Below are positions 46,568 through 56,063 of a stretch of DNA of 64,000 nucleotides, piece by piece. The DNA comes from Rathayibacter oskolensis (GTDB lineage Bacteria; Actinomycetota; Actinomycetes; Actinomycetales; Microbacteriaceae): the NCBI RefSeq assembly GCF_900177245.1, contig NZ_FXBM01000003.1:186001-250000 (forward strand), in the 5' to 3' direction. Under the pieces are notes generated by a model that worked only from the letters and a program-made list of their open reading frames with translations, did not search any database and was not told the DNA's origin. How positions within the stretch are numbered: position 1 is the stretch's first letter; every line of letters starts with the position of its first letter. Position numbers and translations under genes: made by a program.

Positions 46568-48271
46568 TCAGCCGGCGCAGTACCCGAGCGTCACCGTGGA
46601 GCCCTGAGGGACGTCTCCCGGAGGAAGCGACTGCGTGGTGATGGGCGGATTCGCCCGCACCGAGTCGCAGGTCTCGTCAGGAGCCTCGACGCCGATGAGC
46701 TGCAGCTGCTCGCCGGCGAGGGTCGCCAGTGCGCTGCTCAGCGACTGGCCGACCAGATCGGGGAGTGCGACATTGCCCGAGGAGACGACGAGATCGACCG
46801 CGGAGCCCGGCGTGGCCTGCTGCCCGGCGGCGGGGGAGCTCGAGAGCACGACGTCGGCGGCGACGGTCGGCGAGTTCTGCCGGGTCTGCGAGCCCTCGAC
46901 GAGGCCCGCCTCCGTCAGCGCCGCGATGGCGTCGCCGAGCGCCGTGCCCGCGATCTCGGGAACGGCGATGGGCTCGGCGCCCTGAGAGACGTAGACGCGG
47001 ATCACCGTCTCGGGCGCGACGATCGTGCCCGATCCCGGATCGGTGCGGATCACGTCGCCGGCGGCCACCGTGTCGCTGAACTCGGTGAGCTCGCTCGGCA
47101 CCAGATCGAGTGCCGTCAGGGTCGCCTGAGCGCTGTCGTAGCTCGTGCCGGTCAGGGTCGGCACCTCCCGTGACTGCGAGGGGAGGGTGGTGGTGGGCTG
47201 GAGTGTGAGGACCCAGATCACCAGGGCCGCGACGATCACCGCGAGGACGACGATCGACGACCAGATCCACAGCACGGGGGGCCGACGCTGCGTCCGCACG
47301 ATCGAGTTGTCCTCGGCGAGCTGCCTCAGGGCGAGCTCGGAGTCGTTCATGCCTCCCTGGCTGCGCGCCGCGAAGAGCGAGGTCGTCAGCTCGTCGATCG
47401 GCCGGTGGTCGGGGAGGCGCCCGGCGGCCGCGTCGCGCAGATCGTCGCGGAACTCGGCGGCGCCCTGGAAGCGCTCGTAGCGGTCCTTCGAGAGGGCCCG
47501 GGCGACGACGGCGTCGAGTCCGGGACTCACCGCGGGGTTGATCGAGCTCGGCGCGGGCGGGGTCTCGCTGACGTGCTGGTACGCGACCGCCACCGGGGTG
47601 TCGCCGCGGAAGGGCGCGCGCCCGGTGAGGAGCTCGAAGAGGACGATGCCCGCCGAGTAGAGGTCGCTGCGGGCGTCGACCTGCTCGCCCTTCGCCTGCT
47701 CGGGGGAGAAGTAGGCGGCGGTGCCGAGGATGGCCGTGGTCTGAGCGACGGTGGCGGCCGAGTCGGAGACGGCGCGCGCGATGCCGAAGTCCATCACCTT
47801 CACCTGACCCGACGGGGTGATCATGATGTTGCCGGGCTTGATGTCGCGGTGCACGACTCCGGCTCGGTGCGAGTACTCGAGGGCCGTGAGGATCCCCTCG
47901 GTGATGCGCACGGCCTCGTCGACGTCGACCGGGCCCTCGGCGATGACGTCCTTGAGCAGGCGGCCCTCGATGTGCTCCATGATGATGAACGGACGGCGGC
48001 TCTCTGCGCCGTTCTCGTCGAGGGAGACCTCCTCGCCGGCGTCGAAGACGCGGACGATGGTCGGGTGCGACATGCGGGACGCGGCCTGCGCCTCCTGCCG
48101 GAACCGCAGCCGGAACGCGGAGTCGGAGGAGAGGGAGAGCTTCAGCTCCTTGATGGCGACCGTCCGCCCGAGGCGGGTGTCGGTGCCGAGGTAGACCTCG
48201 GACATGCCGCCGCGCCCGAGCCGGGGCCCGACCTGATACCGTCCAGCGATCAGGCGACCCTCATCCGTCAC
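46568..48271 (-). CDS. pknB: Serine/threonine protein kinase PknB with PASTA domains
   Basis: 567 residues, GTG at 48271 chosen for AGGGGAG at good distance. Kinase residues 1-280: loop GRGGMSEVYLG, AIKEL lysine, HRDIKPGNIM, DFGIARA, APE-like SPEQAKG. One membrane helix (about residues 343-368) leads to three PASTA domains (VPTLTGTSYDSAQATLTALD, VPEIAGTALGDAIAALTEAG, LPDLVGQSLSSALATL). PASTA domains sense muropeptides or lipid II; the kinase controls wall growth. The 216-nt gap to pknA suggests a separate promoter. Confidence 0.95.
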   Translation of the reverse strand: MTDEGRLIAGRYQVGPRLGRGGMSEVYLGTDTRLGRTVAIKELKLSLSSDSAFRLRFRQEAQAASRMSHPTIVRVFDAGEEVSLDENGAESRRPFIIMEHIEGRLLKDVIAEGPVDVDEAVRITEGILTALEYSHRAGVVHRDIKPGNIMITPSGQVKVMDFGIARAVSDSAATVAQTTAILGTAAYFSPEQAKGEQVDARSDLYSAGIVLFELLTGRAPFRGDTPVAVAYQHVSETPPAPSSINPAVSPGLDAVVARALSKDRYERFQGAAEFRDDLRDAAAGRLPDHRPIDELTTSLFAARSQGGMNDSELALRQLAEDNSIVRTQRRPPVLWIWSSIVVLAVIVAALVIWVLTLQPTTTLPSQSREVPTLTGTSYDSAQATLTALDLVPSELTEFSDTVAAGDVIRTDPGSGTIVAPETVIRVYVSQGAEPIAVPEIAGTALGDAIAALTEAGLVEGSQTRQNSPTVAADVVLSSSPAAGQQATPGSAVDLVVSSGNVALPDLVGQSLSSALATLAGEQLQLIGVEAPDETCDSVRANPPITTQSLPPGDVPQGSTVTLGYCAG

Positions 48272-48409
48272 GCGCACGCTCCCCTGTACTTCCCGTGTGG
48301 CACGGCCCCCGGGGGAGCCACGGCAAGTGTACATTCGGCCCCCGGCACTTCCCGTCGGGCGCGGCCGGGGGGCAGAAGCGGGAGAGTGGCCGGGGTTCGC
48401 AGCGAGGTC

Positions 48410-48447
48410 GGTCTCGGTACGCCGCCTGCGGCGGCTGCTCGACCAGG
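48410..48447 (-). repeat. Dispersed CTGGTCGAGTAG repeat, copy 6
   Basis: On the minus strand it reads CCTGGTCGAGCAGCCGCCGC then GTACCGAGACC. It lies in the 216-nt gap between pknA and pknB. Confidence 0.75.
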
Positions 48448-48487
48448 AGGCGTCGACGCCGGCGGTCCTCCCGCGTCGCGCCGGCGG

Positions 48488-50266
48488 CTACTCGGCGGGG
48501 GTGCTCGACGAGGTGGGCGTCCTCGTCGCGGACGGGGTCGGCGTTGGGGCGGGGGCGTCGACCGTGACGGTCAGGGTCGGGGAGGCGGCCGACTCCGTCT
48601 CGCCGCAGATGACGGTGTAGGTGACGTCGATGGTGCCCGCCTCCGGGCCCGCCTGGATCGTGGCGGTCGTCGAGTTCGACGGGTTGGTGCTCGTCACCGC
48701 CGCGCCCTCTCCGGAGACCGTGGTGCGGTACCCGGTGACCGACGTGCCGCTCGGGCACTGGTTGTAGTTGCTCCAGGTCACGTTGAAGACGGCTCCCGTC
48801 GCGACGCTCGACGCGGCCGGCGTCACGGTCGGGACCGCGCTCGGCGCATCGGGGACGGCGACCTCGGTGTAGGTGGTCACCACGATGGTGGTGCCCTTGA
48901 CGACGTTGGCGGTCGGATTGACGTCTTCGACGAGCCCGACCTGGTCGGCGGAGGCGGCGCTCGAGCCGTCCTCGCGCGAGACGCCCATGCCGAGCTCGGT
49001 GAGCTCGGCCTGCACCTCGTCGAACGGGCGCCCGACGTAGGCGGCCCGGTCGATGACCTCGGTGCTCGAGGTGGGGGTCGGCGTGGGAGTGGGGGTCGGT
49101 GTGGGAGTCGGGCTCGGAGTCTGGCTCTGCGTGACGCTCGGCGTGGGATCGGCCTGCGTCCCGCCTCCGGTCGTCAGCGCGAAGATCGTGCCGGCGATCA
49201 CGACCGCGAGGATCACGATCAGCGCGAGCAGCGGCCAGGTCCACGGGCTGCGCTTGCGCGGCTCCTCGGCCGCGAGCGGGGCGTCCTCGACTCCCACCAG
49301 GGCGCCGACGCCGAGGGCCGTCGTCGCGTTCGAGGGGAGCACGGTGGTGGCCTGCGTCGAGCCGGGGGCGGACGGCAGGACGGTGGTGGCCTGCGTCGTC
49401 GGCAGATCCCCCGCCACGGCGGGCACGGCGAGGGCCGCGCCCCGGACGTCGCCGGAGCGCAGGGCCTGCGCGGCGCGGGCGAGGTGCGCGGCGGTCGCCG
49501 GCCGGTCGGCCGGCTTCTTGGCGATGCAGGAGTAGACGAGGTTCCGCACGGGCTCGGCGACCGTGACCGGCAGCTCCGGAGGCGTGTCGTTGATCTGAGC
49601 CATGGCGATCGCGACCTGCGACTCGCCCGTGAACGGGCGGCGCCCGGCCAGGCACTCGTAGGCGACGATGCCGAGCGAGTAGATGTCGGTGGCGGGCGAC
49701 GCGGGCTGACCGCTCGCCTGCTCCGGGGAGAGGTACTGGACGGTGCCCATGACCTGACCGGTCGCCGTCAGCGGCACCTGGTCGGCGATGCGCGCGATGC
49801 CGAAGTCGGTGATCTTGACGCGGCCGTCGGGCGTGATCAGCAGGTTGCCCGGTTTGACGTCGCGGTGCACGAGACCCGCGGCGTGGGCGGCGTGCAGGGC
49901 GAGCGCGGTCTGCGCGACGATGTCGAGGACCTTGTCGGTCGAGAGGACCCGCTCGCGCTCGAGGACGGTCGAGAGCGCCTCGCCGGGGACGAGCTCCATC
50001 ACGAGGTAGGCCGAGCCGTCCTCCTCGCCGTAGTCGTAGACGTTGGCGATGCCCTCGTGGTTCACGAGCGCTGCGTGACGCGCCTCGGCGCGGAACCTCT
50101 CGAGGAAGCCCGGATCGCCGAGGTACTCGTCCTTCAGGATCTTGATCGCGATGGTGCGGCCGATCACGAGATCGGTCGCCTGCCACACCTCTCCCATGCC
50201 GCCGATGGCGATCCGGGACTGCAGCTCGTAACGTCCCCCGAAGGTGAGCCCTGTGGTGGGTCTCAT
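48488..50266 (-). CDS. pknA: Serine/threonine protein kinase PknA-like with extracellular Ig-like domain
   Basis: 592 residues, overlapping pbpA by 4 nt. Kinase residues 1-285 (GGMGEVWQATD, AIKIL, HRDVKPGNLLI, DFGIARI). A membrane helix (about 343-366) is followed by a TPTPTP-rich linker, one PASTA-like repeat (YVGRPFDEVQAELTELGMGV) and a further beta-sandwich (VFNVTWSNYNQCPSGTSVTG to TYTVICGETESA, with a Cys pair), then a Thr/Pro tail. Mycobacterial PknA lacks such a large outer part. Part of the RodA/PBP operon. Confidence 0.92.
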   Translation of the reverse strand: MRPTTGLTFGGRYELQSRIAIGGMGEVWQATDLVIGRTIAIKILKDEYLGDPGFLERFRAEARHAALVNHEGIANVYDYGEEDGSAYLVMELVPGEALSTVLERERVLSTDKVLDIVAQTALALHAAHAAGLVHRDVKPGNLLITPDGRVKITDFGIARIADQVPLTATGQVMGTVQYLSPEQASGQPASPATDIYSLGIVAYECLAGRRPFTGESQVAIAMAQINDTPPELPVTVAEPVRNLVYSCIAKKPADRPATAAHLARAAQALRSGDVRGAALAVPAVAGDLPTTQATTVLPSAPGSTQATTVLPSNATTALGVGALVGVEDAPLAAEEPRKRSPWTWPLLALIVILAVVIAGTIFALTTGGGTQADPTPSVTQSQTPSPTPTPTPTPTPTPTSSTEVIDRAAYVGRPFDEVQAELTELGMGVSREDGSSAASADQVGLVEDVNPTANVVKGTTIVVTTYTEVAVPDAPSAVPTVTPAASSVATGAVFNVTWSNYNQCPSGTSVTGYRTTVSGEGAAVTSTNPSNSTTATIQAGPEAGTIDVTYTVICGETESAASPTLTVTVDAPAPTPTPSATRTPTSSSTPAE

Positions 50267-51717
50267 TTGTTCAGCACCGCCTCTAGTACCTGTTGTCCGA
50301 TGGGTGCGGCGAGGAGATTGCCGTACCCGGTCTGGCCGAGCCCCCCGCCGTCCTCGACGAGGACGGTGATGGCGTACTGCGGGTCGTCCGCAGGCGCGAA
50401 TCCGGTGAACCAGAGGGTGTAGGGGTCGTCCCCGCCGTTCTCGGCGGTGCCGGTCTTACCGGCCACGGTGACGCCCCCTATTGTTGCATTCGTCGCCGCG
50501 CCGTCCTCGACGCTGGCGACCATCATGGCCTTCACGGCGTCCGCCGTCTCCTGGCTGACGGCCCGCCCGAGGGACCTCTCCTCGAACTGCTGCAGCACGC
50601 TCAGATCCTGCGAGCGGATCACGTCGACGAGACTCGGCTGCATGACCTCTCCGCCGTTCGCGATGGCCGCCGAGACCATCGCGATCTGCAGCGGGGTCGC
50701 CCGGACCTCGTACTGGCCGAAGGCCGTGAGGGCCGTCTGCGCGTCGTCCGTCGTCTGCGGGTAGGTGCTCGCCTCCACCGACATCGGGATCTCGATCTCG
50801 GTGTCGAACCCGAACTTCTCGGCCTGCCCGCGGATCGCGTCGGCGCCCAGCTCGACGCCCATCTCGGCCATCGGGACGTTGCACGAGAGCGAGACCGCCG
50901 TCGCGAGCGTGACCGTGTCTCCGGAGCCGCAGAGCCCGCCTCCGGAGTTCGTCACCTGCGTGCTCGTCCCGGGGAGGGTGTAGGCCTGCTGGTTCGGGAA
51001 GCTCGACTCGGGAGTGAAGCGGCCCGACTCGAGCGCGGCGGAGGCGACGACCAGCTTGAAGACCGAGCCCGGCGGGTTCAGGGATCCGCCGATGGCGCGG
51101 TTCACGAGCGGCTCCGAGGAGTCGTCGTTCAGCGCCTGGTAGGCCGCGAGCACGTCGTCGGTGTCGTGAGAGGCGAGCGAGGTCGGATCGAAGGTGGGCT
51201 TGGAGACCATCGCGAGGATGCGGCCGGTCGCCGGCTCGGTCACCACGACGGCGCCGGTGTAGTCGCCGAGCGCGTCGAACGCGGCCTGCTGAGCGACGGG
51301 GTCGATCGAGAGCTCGACGGAGGCGCCCTTCGGGTCCTGGCCGGACACGAGGTTGTCGATCTCGTCGAAGAACTGCGAGTCGGAGGTGCCGGAGAGGTAG
51401 TCGTTGAGCGAGCGCTCGATGCCGGTCGTGCCCTGGTTGAGGGTGAAGTAGCCCGTCACCGCCGAGTAGAGCGGGCCGTTCGCGTACTGGCGCTGGAACT
51501 TGTAGACGTCGTCGGACGGCGTCGACGAGGCGATCGGCTCGCCGCCGACCAGGATCGCACCGCGCTCGGTCGAGAAGCTCTCGTAGAGCGTGCGGGTGTT
51601 GCGCGCGTCGACGGACAGCGCATCGGCCTGCAGCACCTGGATGGTGGTCGTCGACAGGAAGAGGGCGACGAACATGGCCAGGACGACGAAGCTCACGCGC
51701 TTCAGTTCTCGGTTCAT
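50263..51717 (-). CDS. pbpA: Penicillin-binding protein (PbpA / PBP2-like transpeptidase)
   Basis: 484 residues. An N-terminal membrane helix (about 8-30, VSFVVLAMFVALFLSTTTIQ), a pedestal domain, then the transpeptidase: SxxK as PPGSVFKLVVASA, SxN as SLSCNVPMAEMG, and KTG as VAGKTGTAENGG. It crosslinks peptidoglycan in concert with the RodA polymerase encoded just upstream. Its stop overlaps pknA. Confidence 0.96.
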   Translation of the reverse strand: MNRELKRVSFVVLAMFVALFLSTTTIQVLQADALSVDARNTRTLYESFSTERGAILVGGEPIASSTPSDDVYKFQRQYANGPLYSAVTGYFTLNQGTTGIERSLNDYLSGTSDSQFFDEIDNLVSGQDPKGASVELSIDPVAQQAAFDALGDYTGAVVVTEPATGRILAMVSKPTFDPTSLASHDTDDVLAAYQALNDDSSEPLVNRAIGGSLNPPGSVFKLVVASAALESGRFTPESSFPNQQAYTLPGTSTQVTNSGGGLCGSGDTVTLATAVSLSCNVPMAEMGVELGADAIRGQAEKFGFDTEIEIPMSVEASTYPQTTDDAQTALTAFGQYEVRATPLQIAMVSAAIANGGEVMQPSLVDVIRSQDLSVLQQFEERSLGRAVSQETADAVKAMMVASVEDGAATNATIGGVTVAGKTGTAENGGDDPYTLWFTGFAPADDPQYAITVLVEDGGGLGQTGYGNLLAAPIGQQVLEAVLNK

Positions 51718-51741
51718 GACTGTTCCGGATTCATCGACGGA

Positions 51742-53124
51742 TCACACCACCAGACGAGGCTGATTGCGCACTGTGTCGGACAGGCGGAGCAGGACGGCGA
51801 CGATCATCCAGTTCGCGACCAGCGACGAGCCGCCGGCGGCGAGGAACGGCGTCGTCAGGCCGGTGAGCGGGATGACCCGGGTGACGCCTCCGATCACGAT
51901 GAAGCACTGGAGGGCGATCACGAACGAGAGCCCGACGCCCAGCAGACGGCCGAAGTCGTCCTGACCGGCGAAGCCGATGCGGAAGCCCCGCGAGACGAGC
52001 AGGAGGTAGAGGCCGAAGATCGCGAAGAGACCCGCGAGGCCGAGCTCCTCGCCGAGGCTCGCGATGATGTAGTCGGACTGGGGGACCGGGGTGATGTCGG
52101 GCATGCCCTGACCGAGACCGGTGCCGAGGAGGCCGCCGTGCGCGAGTCCGAACAGACCCTGCACGAGCTGATAGCTGCCTCCGGGGTCTGCGCTGTAGCG
52201 CTCGCTGCTGAACGCGTCGAGCCAGTTCGCGAAGCGGTTGCCGACGTAGCCGAGCGTCTGGCTCGCGATGATCGCACCGCCGAGGAACAGGCCGACGCCG
52301 ATCAGGACCCAGCTCGTGCGCCCCGTGGCGACGTAGAGCATCACCAGGAACAGGCCGAAGTAGAGCAGCGCGGTGCCGAGGTCGCGCTGGAAGACGATCA
52401 CGGCCATCGACACGGCCCAGACCACGAGGATCGGGCCGAGGTCGCGCAGCCGCGGGAAGCGCATCCTGAGGAAGGTCGTGCCGACCATCGAGAGCGAGTC
52501 GCGGTTGCGGACGAGGTAGCCCGCGAAGAACACCGCGAGCGCGATCTTCGCGATCTCGCCGGGCTGGAAGCTGAAGAAGTCGCCGATCCCGATCCACACG
52601 CGGGCCCCGCTGACCTCCTTGCCGATGAAGGGGAGCAGCGGCAGCAGGAGCAGCACGATCGCGGCGAACCCGGCGACGTAGGTGTAGCGGAAGAGGACCC
52701 GGTGGTTGCGGATGACCAGCAGCACCACGATCGCCGCGACGACGGCCAGCGCGCTCCAGATGATCTGGCGCACCGCGACCGACTCCCAGCCGGTCGCGCC
52801 GTCGGCGATGTCGATGCGGTAGATCTCGGCGACGCCGAGGCCGTTGAGGACGGTGGCGATGGGGAGGAGGAAGGGATCCGCCTCCGGAGCCGCGAACCGC
52901 AGCACCACGTGCACGACCAGCACGAGCGCCGACAGTCCGGCGCCGAGCGAGACGAGCGTGGTGTCGATCGCGCCGAGAGCGCCGAGCTGCACCAGGAGGA
53001 TCGCGGAGGCGTCGATCAGGCACGCGCCGAGCAGGAGGAGCAGCTCGAGATTGCGCAGGCGCTGCTTGAGCACGCGCGGGCGCTCTCGCTTCGGCGTCTC
53101 GAGTCGGGGGGCGGTGGCGGTCAC
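51742..53124 (-). CDS. rodA: SEDS peptidoglycan polymerase RodA/FtsW family
   Basis: 460 residues, GTG at 53124 overlapping the pstP stop (GTGA). About 12 membrane helices. SEDS motifs: FQPGEIAKIALAVFFAGYL, QRDLGTALLYFGLFLVMLY, the catalytic-loop residues in FSSERYSADPGGSYQLVQGL, GLFGLAHGGLLGTGLGQG, and the late SDYIIASLGEELGLAGLF and PLTGLTTPFLAAGGSS. Pairs with PbpA for elongation. A much longer frame starting at 53829 is in pstP antiphase and rejected. Confidence 0.96.
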   Translation of the reverse strand: MTATAPRLETPKRERPRVLKQRLRNLELLLLLGACLIDASAILLVQLGALGAIDTTLVSLGAGLSALVLVVHVVLRFAAPEADPFLLPIATVLNGLGVAEIYRIDIADGATGWESVAVRQIIWSALAVVAAIVVLLVIRNHRVLFRYTYVAGFAAIVLLLLPLLPFIGKEVSGARVWIGIGDFFSFQPGEIAKIALAVFFAGYLVRNRDSLSMVGTTFLRMRFPRLRDLGPILVVWAVSMAVIVFQRDLGTALLYFGLFLVMLYVATGRTSWVLIGVGLFLGGAIIASQTLGYVGNRFANWLDAFSSERYSADPGGSYQLVQGLFGLAHGGLLGTGLGQGMPDITPVPQSDYIIASLGEELGLAGLFAIFGLYLLLVSRGFRIGFAGQDDFGRLLGVGLSFVIALQCFIVIGGVTRVIPLTGLTTPFLAAGGSSLVANWMIVAVLLRLSDTVRNQPRLVV

Positions 53125-54413
53125 GGTGCTCCGTTCGCGTCCGTCAGGCGCTCGACGATGTCGACCGCGCCGGCGTAGGAGTCGGCGCTGATCGTCTGCT
53201 CGAGCTGCTCGACGTCGTACTCGCGGAGGGAGTCGACCGGGATGCCGGTGTCCTCCTTGACCGAGGAGAGCGAGAGCGGGCCGACCGACTGCTGGATGCC
53301 CTGGTAGATGATCACGGTGTCGCCGTCGGTCCCGACGTAGAAGCGCGACTGGGTCCAGTCGTAGGCGAGCAGGACGCCGAGGAACCCGGCGATCAGCACG
53401 AGCGAGAGCCCCACCAGCCAGGTGATCCGGCGGCGCAGATGGCGGCGGCGGTCCTCCTCGATCAGCTCGTCGAGGTAGTCCTCGGAGGCCGGCTCGAAGT
53501 GGGTCGGCCCCTGCGCCGCGGGGGCGCGGGTGTGCAGGCGGAGACCCGGGATGCGGATCCGGTTCTGCGAGTCGTCGGTGCTGATGGGCGTCGGGGCCGC
53601 CGCGGAGCCGACCATCACCGGCTCGGGGCTCGGCTCGAGCATCTGCGCGGTGTCGTTCTCGCCCGGGACGTCGAGGATCACGACCGTGACGTTGTCGGGT
53701 GCGCCGTGCGAGAGGCTGTCGCGGATGAGCCGGTCGGCCACCTGCTGCGCGGACTCGCTCCGCGAGAGCTCCTTGAGGATCTCGTCGTGCGGCACGACTC
53801 CCGAGAGTCCGTCGGAGCAGATCAGCCACCGGTCGCCCGGCTCGGTCTCGAGGGTCAGCGTGTCGATCTCGGGGTTGGTGTGCACGTCGCCGAGGACCCG
53901 CATGAGGACGGAGCGGCGCGGATGCGTCATCGCCTCCTCCTCGGTGATGCGCCCGGAGTCGACGAGGCGCTGCACGAAGGTGTGGTCGGTGGTGACCTGC
54001 TCGAGCTTGCCCTCGCGCAGCACGTAGATGCGGGAGTCGCCGATGTGGGCGATCGCGACCGACTCGCCCACCCGCACGATCGCGCTGACCGTCGTGCCCA
54101 TGCCGGTCAGCTCCGGGTGATCGATGACCGCCTCGGCGAGCAGGGTGTTCGCCGCGAGGAGGGTGCGCTTGAGCTCGTCCTCGGCCTCGTAGGTGGAGGC
54201 GTAGCGGCGGTCGGCCTCCGCGATGCGCTTGATCGCGATAGAGGAGGCGACATCGCCTCCCGCATGACCGCCCATGCCGTCGGCGACGACGAAGAGCTGG
54301 CGCCCGGCATAGCCGGAGTCCTGGTTGTTGGAGCGGATCCGCCCGACGTGCGAGACGGCGGCGCTCTCACGCACGGCGCCCGACTCCGCGGCGCTCTCCC
54401 GGGTGGATGCCAC
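53121..54413 (-). CDS. pstP: PP2C-type Ser/Thr phosphatase PstP
   Basis: 430 residues, GTG start. The catalytic domain (10-245) has the metal-binding sets SHVGRIRSNNQDSGYAG, FVVADGMGGHAGGDVASSIA, AHIGDSRIYVLREGKL, LICSDGLSGVVPHDEIL and HGAPDNVTVVILDV. A linker and one membrane helix (about 325-347, ITWLVGLSLVLIAGFLGVLL) lead to an extracellular tail. It reverses PknA/PknB phosphorylation. It lies 3 nt after fhaB. Confidence 0.96.
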   Translation of the reverse strand: MASTRESAAESGAVRESAAVSHVGRIRSNNQDSGYAGRQLFVVADGMGGHAGGDVASSIAIKRIAEADRRYASTYEAEDELKRTLLAANTLLAEAVIDHPELTGMGTTVSAIVRVGESVAIAHIGDSRIYVLREGKLEQVTTDHTFVQRLVDSGRITEEEAMTHPRRSVLMRVLGDVHTNPEIDTLTLETEPGDRWLICSDGLSGVVPHDEILKELSRSESAQQVADRLIRDSLSHGAPDNVTVVILDVPGENDTAQMLEPSPEPVMVGSAAAPTPISTDDSQNRIRIPGLRLHTRAPAAQGPTHFEPASEDYLDELIEEDRRRHLRRRITWLVGLSLVLIAGFLGVLLAYDWTQSRFYVGTDGDTVIIYQGIQQSVGPLSLSSVKEDTGIPVDSLREYDVEQLEQTISADSYAGAVDIVERLTDANGAP

Positions 54414-54416
54414 GCG

Positions 54417-55007
54417 CTACGACCGCCGCAGTTCGAAGGTGGTCGTGCCGACCTTGACGGGGGTGTTCAGCGGCACCTTCGTGGGCGCGCCGACCCGCCG
54501 GCCGTCGAGGTAGGTGCCGTTGGTCGAGTCGAGATCCTGGATCATCCACTCGTCATTCCAGATCAGGAGGCGGGCGTGGTGCGTCGAGGTGTAGTCGTCG
54601 CGGATCACGAGCGCCGACTCCGCGGAGCGGCCGATCGTGAGGGGCTCGCCGTTCAGCTCGAGCTCGGTGCCGCGCTTCGGGCCCGAGGTGATGACGAGGC
54701 GGTGAGCGGTGTGGACGGTGGCCACGCCTCCCGAATCGGTGCGCTCGGCCTGCGTCTCGCGGGGGCGCCTGGCGGAGGGGGCGGCGGGCTGCTGCGCGGC
54801 GGCGGCCGGCGCGGGGGCGACGACGGGCTGCGCGGCCGTGACGAACGGGGCGTCGTTCTGACCGGCGGGCTGCTGGGCGCCCGCGGGCAGCTTGCGCACC
54901 CGCTGCCCGAAGAGATCGGAGCGCAGCGCGTAGACGATGCCGAACACGAAGAACCAGAGCAGCGCGAGGAACGCGATGCGCAGGATGAAGAGGGTGAGCT
55001 CGCTCAT
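54417..55007 (-). CDS. fhaB: FHA-domain protein FhaB (FipA)
   Basis: 196 residues. An N-terminal membrane helix (about 4-28, LTLFILRIAFLALLWFFVFG), a Pro/Ala/Gln-rich linker, and a C-terminal FHA domain: LTIGRSAESALVIRDDYTS, THHARLLI, LDSTNGTYLDGRRV. It reads phosphothreonine on its partners and links PknA/B signalling to division; in mycobacteria it contacts FtsZ/FtsQ. The start overlaps the fhaA stop (ATGA). Confidence 0.95.
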   Translation of the reverse strand: MSELTLFILRIAFLALLWFFVFGIVYALRSDLFGQRVRKLPAGAQQPAGQNDAPFVTAAQPVVAPAPAAAAQQPAAPSARRPRETQAERTDSGGVATVHTAHRLVITSGPKRGTELELNGEPLTIGRSAESALVIRDDYTSTHHARLLIWNDEWMIQDLDSTNGTYLDGRRVGAPTKVPLNTPVKVGTTTFELRRS

Positions 55008-55762
55008 AGCCGGTCGTCCCAGAATCCGTCGGAGGAGCGCCCGGCCGGACCGGACGACGAGCGGGGGGCCCGCGCGGGTGCGGAGCCCTGGACGACGCGG
55101 AAGACGATCCGCGTGCGGCCGATCGAGATGGTCTGCTCGGGGGAGAGGGGAGCCTGGGTGACGGGCTTGCCGTCGAGCTTGGAGCCGTTGGTCGAGCCGA
55201 GGTCGTGCACCTGGGCGCGGGTGCCGTCCCAGAGGATCTCGACGTGCTTGCGGGAGGTGCCGGAGTCGTCGATGGTGATGTCGGCGTCGCTGCCCCGGCC
55301 GATGACCGTGCGGGCCTTCGTGAGGGGGTAGCGCTTGCCGTCGATGTCGAGCACCGGCGAGTAGGCGACCGTGCCCTTGACGCTCCGGGAGTCGACCTCG
55401 ACCATCCCGTCGCTCAGCGACTCGTCCGCGGCCAGGGAGATCTCGATGGGGCCGGAGAAGCGGTAGCCCTGCTTCTTGGCGTGCTCGGTCGCCACCGTGG
55501 TCAGCTCGTCGATGAGCGTCGAGCCGAGCCGCTCCATGCGGTCGAGGTCGGCGGCGGACATGCGCAGTGCGAGGCGGTTGGGGACCAGGATGCGGTCGCG
55601 GCTGACGACCGCGGCGGTGGTGTCGAGCTCCCTGCGGAGCGCCGACGCGAGCTCGACCGGCTGCAGCCCCGACTTGAAGGTCCTGGCGAACGCGCCGTTG
55701 ACGACGCGCTCGAGTCCCTTCTCGAAGTTGTCCAGTATGCCCACGGTCTTCTTCCGGTTCAT
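55004..55762 (-). CDS. fhaA: FHA-domain protein FhaA with DUF3662 domain
   Basis: 252 residues. The N-terminal DUF3662 domain (VGILDNFEKGLERVVNGAFA, then RTFKSGLQPVELASALRREL) precedes a C-terminal FHA domain (TVIGRGSDADITIDDSGTSR, KHVEI, LGSTNGSKLDGKPV). It binds the phosphorylated pseudokinase of MviN in mycobacteria; the local MurJ lacks that domain, so its partner may differ. First gene of the leftward fhaA-fhaB-pstP-rodA-pbpA-pknA operon. GAGAGG ribosome site. Confidence 0.94.
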   Translation of the reverse strand: MNRKKTVGILDNFEKGLERVVNGAFARTFKSGLQPVELASALRRELDTTAAVVSRDRILVPNRLALRMSAADLDRMERLGSTLIDELTTVATEHAKKQGYRFSGPIEISLAADESLSDGMVEVDSRSVKGTVAYSPVLDIDGKRYPLTKARTVIGRGSDADITIDDSGTSRKHVEILWDGTRAQVHDLGSTNGSKLDGKPVTQAPLSPEQTISIGRTRIVFRVVQGSAPARAPRSSSGPAGRSSDGFWDDRL

Positions 55763-56063
55763 CGCCTCTCGGCGGCCACGCTCGGATCGGGGTGTCTGTG
55801 CGCCCCTCGCCGAGTCCGATCTGGTCTGCGCCGCGCACGGCTACGGGCATGTTACTGGGATGCTCTGGACGCGGGCTCCTCCGAGGGGTTTCGGAGTGCG
55901 GCGCGGGGTGCGGTGCACCGTCGCTGCCGCGGTGCACGCCGATGTGCGGAATCCGGCGTGCACGGCCGCATCGAGCGTGCACGGGGTGAGCGGAGAGGCC
56001 GGCGGTGCGGCTGCCGGGCGCGGGGTGCTAGTCTTTCTCGTCGGCGCTTCGGTGCCGTGGTGA

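Noticed and set aside
47405-53178. Two roughly 1000-residue plus-strand frames opposite the pknB-rodA operon
   Set aside because: Shadows of well-supported kinase, PBP and RodA genes.
51742-53829. Longer RodA starting at 53829
   Set aside because: The extension lies over the pstP gene and has no similarity to RodA; GTG at 53124 with a GTGA overlap gives a standard protein.
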